From Clonostachys chloroleuca (Eukaryota > Ascomycota > Sordariomycetes > Hypocreales > Bionectriaceae): a DNA stretch of 64,000 nucleotides. Shown one piece after another: positions 58,914 to 64,000 of the stretch (the stretch's first letter is position 1; each line of letters starts with the position of its first letter). The stretch is from positions 29,264,001 to 29,328,000 of the forward strand of contig JBANAY010000003.1 of NCBI GenBank assembly GCA_037952775.1, in the 5' to 3' direction. Below the pieces are notes generated by a model. That model worked only from the letters and a program-made list of their open reading frames with translations. It was not told the origin of the DNA and searched no databases. The position numbers and the translations under genes are program-made.

Positions 58914-59366
58914 CATGAGCTATCGCGAGGTTCGCATTGGGTTACTGGATTAATGTTGCTTTGGCATCTGCAGAGATGAAGATTTGTGCGTACATAGCCT
59001 CAATAACCTGGAAGATGATGTCCTACTCGGCCGCGGGCTTAGGTACCATTTACTATAACACGGGCAGGGTTTACTCTCAGTGGCTGAAAGTTTACTGCCA
59101 CACTGAGGCGCTTGCTGTCAGACGGTTTAGGCGACCGGTTGCCTGATAAATGGAGGCCAAGAAGCAAAAATGCCTCAGCAAGCAAGCTGCAACACACATT
59201 ACGACTTGAGCGTTCAAATATATTCATTGAAAGCTCAGGAATTTCAGCTCAAAGTACCTCATTTTATAGCCCATTTGACCCAGGCAGCTAATTTGATGAC
59301 TAGTGATCATCCGTTAGCCAAAATCCTCTGTCACGACATTAGTAAATTACATAGAAGAATACTAGA

Positions 59367-60902
59367 ATGGACAGCGACAGCCGAACAGATGACCGCTGCA
59401 CAATCGCCGCCCCTAGTGCTATCAGAACCGTTGCAATCATCGGCGCCGGCTTGAGCGGGCTGGTGTCGGCTGTGCATTTGCTCCGCGCCGGCATCAACAT
59501 CACCATCTTCGAACGAGCAAACCATGTGGGCGGAGCCTGGAAATATAGCCCACAACCAGATCGGGATCCACCGTTCCCTAGCGTTCGACCACCGACTCCG
59601 GACTGGACCGAGGTGGAACGGCTACAGGGGGAAGGGCTGAGTTACGAGGAGGCGGCGTTGCGGTTTGCTCCGCCGGGCCCTGTGTATGCGAACATGAAGA
59701 GCAGAGGCAACAAGATGGCCATGCGGACCTCCTTGGTGAACTGGCCTGACGGAAGTGGGGATCCTCTAGACCATAGCGAGGTGCTAGAGTACCTCCAAGA
59801 TGTTGCTCTCACCCACCGTGTGCAAGACAAGATTCGCTTCCACACACGGGTGGAGGCGGTGTCGAAGGAGGAAGGTACTGGCCACTGGCAAGTCCGGACT
59901 TCTAGACTCACTACGACAACAACGAGCTACAAGGTGGACAGGGAGACGTGGAGGTTCGATGCTGTCGTCGTGGCCACCGGAAGATACGGCGTCCCTCGCG
60001 TGCCTGATGTGCCTGGGCTATCAACCTGGAAACGCATGTTCCCAGACCGGCTGATGCACGCCAAACAGTACCGCACGCCAACATCCTTCCGCGGCAAGAG
60101 AGTGCTCATCATAGGGGCTTTTATCTCCGCCCTCGAGATAGCCAGGGAGTTGACCGACAACGGTGCCATGGTATACCAGAGTGCAACCGATACCAGGGTA
60201 GACTTCAGGAACAAAGTAGGTCATAAGAATGCCGTCGAAGTGGCCATGGTAACCGAATTCGTCGTATTCGCGCAGAACCGAGATGAACCCAGCTCAGGTC
60301 CAAAGCCGCTCGATGACGATCAGCCTATTCCAGGGCAGGTAGTCCTCCAAGACGGGCGAGTACTGAATGAGATCCACCATGTCATAATAGCAACCGGCTA
60401 CCTGACCACCTACCCTTTCCTTGGCCCTGTTCTTGAGCAGCCATTCACATCACTCGAAGAGGCGGATGACAAGGTTGTTACCACCGGCGATGCTAGAACC
60501 GTGCATAATTTGCACGAGGATATCTTTTATATCCCCGACCCAACTTTGGCCTTTATCGGTGTCACGCAATTCGCCTCTACATTCTCTCTGTACGACTTCC
60601 AGGCCCAAGTCCTCGCGGCCGTGTTCGCGGGCCGTGTGCGGCTTCCCTCTGAGGCTTCAATGAAGGCGGAGCAGAGACGCCGAAAGAGCCGGGTTCTGCC
60701 AGGAACTTTGCTCAATAGCATATTTCTCTTGGACGACGTTGTGATCCGCAGGTCGTTGGATTGGGTTAACAAGGACCTGGAAGCGGGTGGGTTCGAGCCT
60801 CTTCCTGGACCAGACGCCGAATGGTGGGAAGCCTTTAGAGAGCAGAGGGAAGGTTCTCGGTCACTATTGGGCATGCTGCAGGATAACTACTTGGGTAAGT
60901 AG
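59367..60902 (+). CDS. Class B flavin monooxygenase (FMO/Baeyer-Villiger type)
   Basis: A single exon of 511 residues. The FAD-binding G-A-G-L-S-G-L lies at about residues 27-33, followed by the G-G-x-W element (V-G-G-A-W-K-Y). The region L-M-H-A-K-Q-Y-R corresponds to the FMO identifying motif, although the leading F-x-G is changed. The second dinucleotide loop is G-A-F-I-S-A (normally G-x-G-x-S-A). The conserved A-T-G-Y is present near 336-339. It would use NADPH and O2 to oxygenate N, S or a ketone. No neighbour indicates the substrate; it lies 450 nt downstream of the metallophosphoesterase and is not obviously tied to the PKS cluster 23 kb away. Confidence 0.8.
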   Translation: MDSDSRTDDRCTIAAPSAIRTVAIIGAGLSGLVSAVHLLRAGINITIFERANHVGGAWKYSPQPDRDPPFPSVRPPTPDWTEVERLQGEGLSYEEAALRFAPPGPVYANMKSRGNKMAMRTSLVNWPDGSGDPLDHSEVLEYLQDVALTHRVQDKIRFHTRVEAVSKEEGTGHWQVRTSRLTTTTTSYKVDRETWRFDAVVVATGRYGVPRVPDVPGLSTWKRMFPDRLMHAKQYRTPTSFRGKRVLIIGAFISALEIARELTDNGAMVYQSATDTRVDFRNKVGHKNAVEVAMVTEFVVFAQNRDEPSSGPKPLDDDQPIPGQVVLQDGRVLNEIHHVIIATGYLTTYPFLGPVLEQPFTSLEEADDKVVTTGDARTVHNLHEDIFYIPDPTLAFIGVTQFASTFSLYDFQAQVLAAVFAGRVRLPSEASMKAEQRRRKSRVLPGTLLNSIFLLDDVVIRRSLDWVNKDLEAGGFEPLPGPDAEWWEAFREQREGSRSLLGMLQDNYLGK

Positions 60903-61646
60903 AGGGCAGTTGGGTGATTATCGAATGGGATTTGACTAAGTCTCTCTGTACCCGCATACTATAGGCCAGGTCCAAGAGTTGCCAGAATAGTAACGAGCTT
61001 TGGAATCATTCTGCCAGACATAGGGATAGGCGGCCCACGATACACCTCCGAAAATTCTTGAACGCATGTTTTCACTCGACAAGACAGTGTCGAGGTTGAC
61101 TGCAAGATGAATGAGTGAATATTAAGTCTTGACCTGTCGATCCTTTCGAGGGGCTGCATTCGGGAAACAGCAGCGCCGGACAGGGGTGCTGGAATTAACT
61201 CCAAGTAGGAATCAACCCTTCGGTTCCCATCGAATGAATTTGGGCTGATTATTTGTGGTCTTTCGAGTTGATCCTGAATCTCCCGGGGCCACAATCCCAA
61301 AGCATATTCCTTCAAATACCTTCATTATTAATTCAAAGACATCACTAGTCGCTGGAGCCGGTTGCATCTGACGTGAGAATCCTGGACTCCGACGAAAAGT
61401 CCGAAATCCGGCACTTGGACAATACCGGGTCAGATGAAAGCAACTCCACCTTCTCCACAAACCCAGGTTACAAAACATGATAGAAGTTTAATTGATAAGC
61501 TGAGGTTGATAATTCCTTGTCCTCATCCTCGAGCAATTCCCCCTATTAGATTGCTAAGCTACTGTTAGAAGGAGAAATATGATAGGTGTCACTCTTGCAA
61601 AACGATTCGTCATATGCAAATACTAGTAACTCATTAGGTTCAATGA
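60903..61646. other. Intergenic; no supported gene
   Basis: Minus-strand frames (60959-61315, 61212-61478) overlap each other and have no motif. Confidence 0.5.
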
Positions 61647-62995
61647 TTAGACTGTAGTAATTCTAGAACTAAACATAGGCTCCGGCGGCAGCTCGGACTC
61701 GGACCCATCGTTATCCGGATGAGCCCACGATGTCGAACCCGTGGCCGCGCGGTTGTCGATCCAAGGCCCCCTATCTCCCAGCTCCACATCCTTCACTTTG
61801 AATGCAATACCGCTCCCACGCTTCCCAGAGGATGAAGTGAATCCGCTGTATTTGGAGCTTGAGCCCACTTTGTTTGAGCTGCTCCTGAACAAGGCCCCAA
61901 GAGTGGGTAGGCAGGCACATATGATACTGAGTCCGAGCTGCATCATTGACCAAAAGAAGATGGCCCAGTCAATGGCTATTTTAAAATGTTAACATCGCAT
62001 AGTCATTGGAAGTTTGAGTAAGGTATGGCAATTTTCTTACTTTTGGATATTTCAGCCAGACGCACAATGCTAGCTACACAGACGCTGTGCAGTACAGTTA
62101 GCATACCGAGATGAGAGTGGGTTGGGCAAAGCTGAATGCATACGTACCTCCCACCAAGCAAGAAGATTCCGATGACGGAGAACTTCTTCCATTTGTCTAG
62201 CTTCAGCTTCTGCACTGCAAATGCCGGGATCGATAAGATCACTATGTCGAAGAATAGATTGGTCGACTCGAATGGAATAAAGACGTGAGGGGCGTAGATG
62301 CAGAGCTCAGGGGGTTATTTGTCGTCCAACCATCAACTGGGTTCTTGCATCGGAACGCGGCGAGGAAAGTAAAGGCGATGCACCACATTACACAAGCCAC
62401 CGTCACAATTTTGATAAACATCTTATTCCGGCTATCCGCGCCGAATACATCCCAAAGGAAGGCCAGAATGCTGAACTTGACGACGGCATAATCAAAAGAA
62501 TACAGAAGTTGGCTAATATATCTCAACTATTCCGGTTGAATATGGTCAGTGAGTTTGTCATAGTAGGTTGTGGTGTTTACAATATCAATAACCTTTGAGA
62601 ACGCTTGGAACCATAAGACATGAGGCACATCGGTTGGATCTGTGATATTGTGTGGCCTGAAAACACCACCGACGGCAGTATTGTGAAGGTCTAGTCCCAG
62701 ATATGTCAGCGTGTATTCAGCTTAGGCCTTAGCGAAGGGTGTTCAATGCCGTCGTTCTGATATTTCCTCATATCAGAACTTTTCAGTTGAGCGGGGAGGC
62801 CTCACAATCGAACAGGAGTGCCGCGATGGCAATGCTGATAGCATAGGCTACCAGACACAAGCCATCACTTAGATAATGGATATTTCGGGTTTTGAGTCGG
62901 GCTGCGCATCGCAATATCATACAAAGGGTCATTAGGACAATGATCACCCCATTTACGATAAGTAGATTTTTGGCCTCCGAATCGTAACGCGCCAT
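61647..62995 (-). CDS. Rhodopsin-domain (SAT4/PTH11-like) integral membrane protein, frame interrupted once
   Basis: A multi-exon minus-strand gene from the ATG at 62995 to the stop at 61647. Helices appear in several exons: N-terminal I-V-N-G-V-I-I-V-L-M-T-L-C-M-I-L-R-C, then S-Q-L-L-Y-S-F-D-Y-A-V-V-K-F-S-I-L-A-F-L, then I-V-T-V-A-C-V-M-W-C-I-A-F-T-F. A loop with C-K-N-P-V and further helices follow, ending with I-D-W-A-I-F-F-W and a disordered Ser/Gly/Pro-rich tail. This is the seven-helix fungal rhodopsin-like (SAT4) family, related to PTH11 receptors; no extracellular CFEM domain is present. One extra base in the run of five G at 62310-62314 would join the central frame to the next; otherwise an unrecognised intron is needed. 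Exon boundaries are approximate. Confidence 0.75.
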
Positions 62996-64000
62996 TCTTC
63001 GTCGTCGTGGTTGGCGTCAAATAGAAAAGCAGCGCCTGTCAAGGCTTAGGAGCTTGACGTGGAGACCTTATCTGAGTACGAGGAAGCACGGCATTGATAT
63101 AGAGAGGTATATACATTTTGAAGGATCACTTTGCACGTGGACTAATATGCACGCACAGGGCTGATGTAAGATCCCAAAAATTGGAGAAGGGACAAGGGCT
63201 ACTTATTTGAGCAGTTGAGAAGACTTGCGCACGCCGAAGGTTGAAATTTGAAATATAGTAATCGTAGCCGGACTTTTTTGCGGACTTAACAGCTTAAAAG
63301 GCCGTAAGAGGGGCAGGGGGGACAACTTATTCTTAGATTAAGATAGACGTCTCCATGCTTATATGCAAGGGGGACCTAGTAAGCTGTGAGCCTCGGCGTA
63401 ATACGTCTCCCAATGTGCTTAGCCTCCTTTAATACTACCGGTTTTTTTCTCTGATAGCGCACGGCACTTCCCACTTGATTCGGCTCCTATACCACAGGCT
63501 TCATCGTCATATTTGCCATATTAGACTACTCATGCTGACTTGGCACTGGAACAATGCTGCCAGGTCAGGCATGCTGTTGGATAGATCTGTGTATTTTTCA
63601 CTAACCCTCTTTCTTGGATCCAGTGTCTGATTGTCAAGCCGGGTAGTCTGCTCAAATCTCCTATGGGCTTAGTTTTGGCATAGCGCAGCCAGCGCGAGAT
63701 GCCGAGTAATATCGAGCGGTGATGCGACTAGGCTGAATTTATTATGGTTAGATTAGCTAGCGTTGCGGTTCTATGGAGTTGGTTCTCTTTCATAAACTTT
63801 TGAAGGTAGTGTCGACGGCCCAATCATTGGAATCTTGGGACAAAGGATATGGACATGCCAAAACGATGAACCCCAAATCTGGTGTAGCACAAGCCGGTAG
63901 GCGTGTGTACTTTGCTGTGCGAGACATGTCGCCTAGCGATGGTATGATTAGGGCCGATGGCTAGGAACGCGTCCTAGGGAATATATTCTTTACAAAATCA
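62996..64000. other. Right-edge region; no supported gene
   Basis: AT-rich with several T/A runs. A 63-codon plus-strand frame at 63773-63964 has no motif. It may be promoter sequence of the rhodopsin-domain gene and of a gene beyond the edge. Confidence 0.45.

Noticed and set aside
59367..60902. Assigning the flavin monooxygenase to the polyketide cluster as a Baeyer-Villiger step.
   Set aside because: It is 21 kb beyond the regulator, with unrelated catabolic, NLR and phosphoesterase genes between.

Overview
This is a window of a filamentous ascomycete genome. The genes have short (about 48-65 nt) GT..AG introns, and the families are typical of Pezizomycotina: a HET/NLR-type NACHT protein, an iterative highly reducing polyketide synthase (HR-PKS), a Zn2Cys6 regulator, DHA-type MFS pumps, a PTH11/SAT4-like rhodopsin-domain protein, and a retroelement with RIP-like decay. 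I cannot name the species. Gene models were built by hand from reading frames, splice signals and family motifs; cumulative exon phase was checked for most multi-exon models.

Layout. 0-7.4 kb: a bacterial-type RelA/SpoT-domain protein (running off the left edge), a CorA-like transporter, a small stop-interrupted gene, a stop-interrupted minimal nucleotidyltransferase (MNT) and a hypothetical protein. 7.4-12.9 kb: a gene-poor AT-rich stretch with one tRNA-Gly(TCC). 12.9-37.9 kb: a biosynthetic cluster. It holds a sugar-lactone-oxidase-like flavoenzyme, a fatty-acid alpha-dioxygenase-like heme protein, a P450, a decayed LINE, an HR-PKS without release domain, a divergent alpha-oxoamine synthase, a DHA2 MFS pump and a small Zn2Cys6 regulator. 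The PKS/oxoamine-synthase pair is the sphingofungin/fumonisin type of logic: a reduced, possibly methylated acyl chain is released by decarboxylative condensation with an amino acid, giving a 2-amino-3-oxo (sphinganine-like) backbone. Three copies of a CGG-N3-CCG box lie in their shared promoter.

40-49 kb: an internally duplicated small protein broken by a stop, a single-pass surface protein, and a divergent MFS plus N,N-dimethylformamidase pair that looks catabolic. 49.4-56.2 kb: the most unusual locus, a seven-exon gene encoding an alpha/beta-hydrolase (PGAP1/DUF676-like) domain, a NACHT NTPase, and then, where NLRs normally carry ankyrin, WD40 or TPR repeats, a complete PMCA-like P-type Ca2+-ATPase fold. 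Its phosphorylation, nucleotide-binding, hinge and Ca2+-site residues are replaced, so it reads as a pseudo-ATPase. A 16-bp tandem duplication breaks the frame in the NACHT. 57.8-63 kb: a metallophosphoesterase, a flavin monooxygenase and a rhodopsin-domain membrane protein.

Two kinds of damage recur. Three genes need one extra base in a G/C homopolymer, which suggests base-calling error. Three others carry a single in-frame TAG/TAA that a C-to-T change from a glutamine codon would explain.
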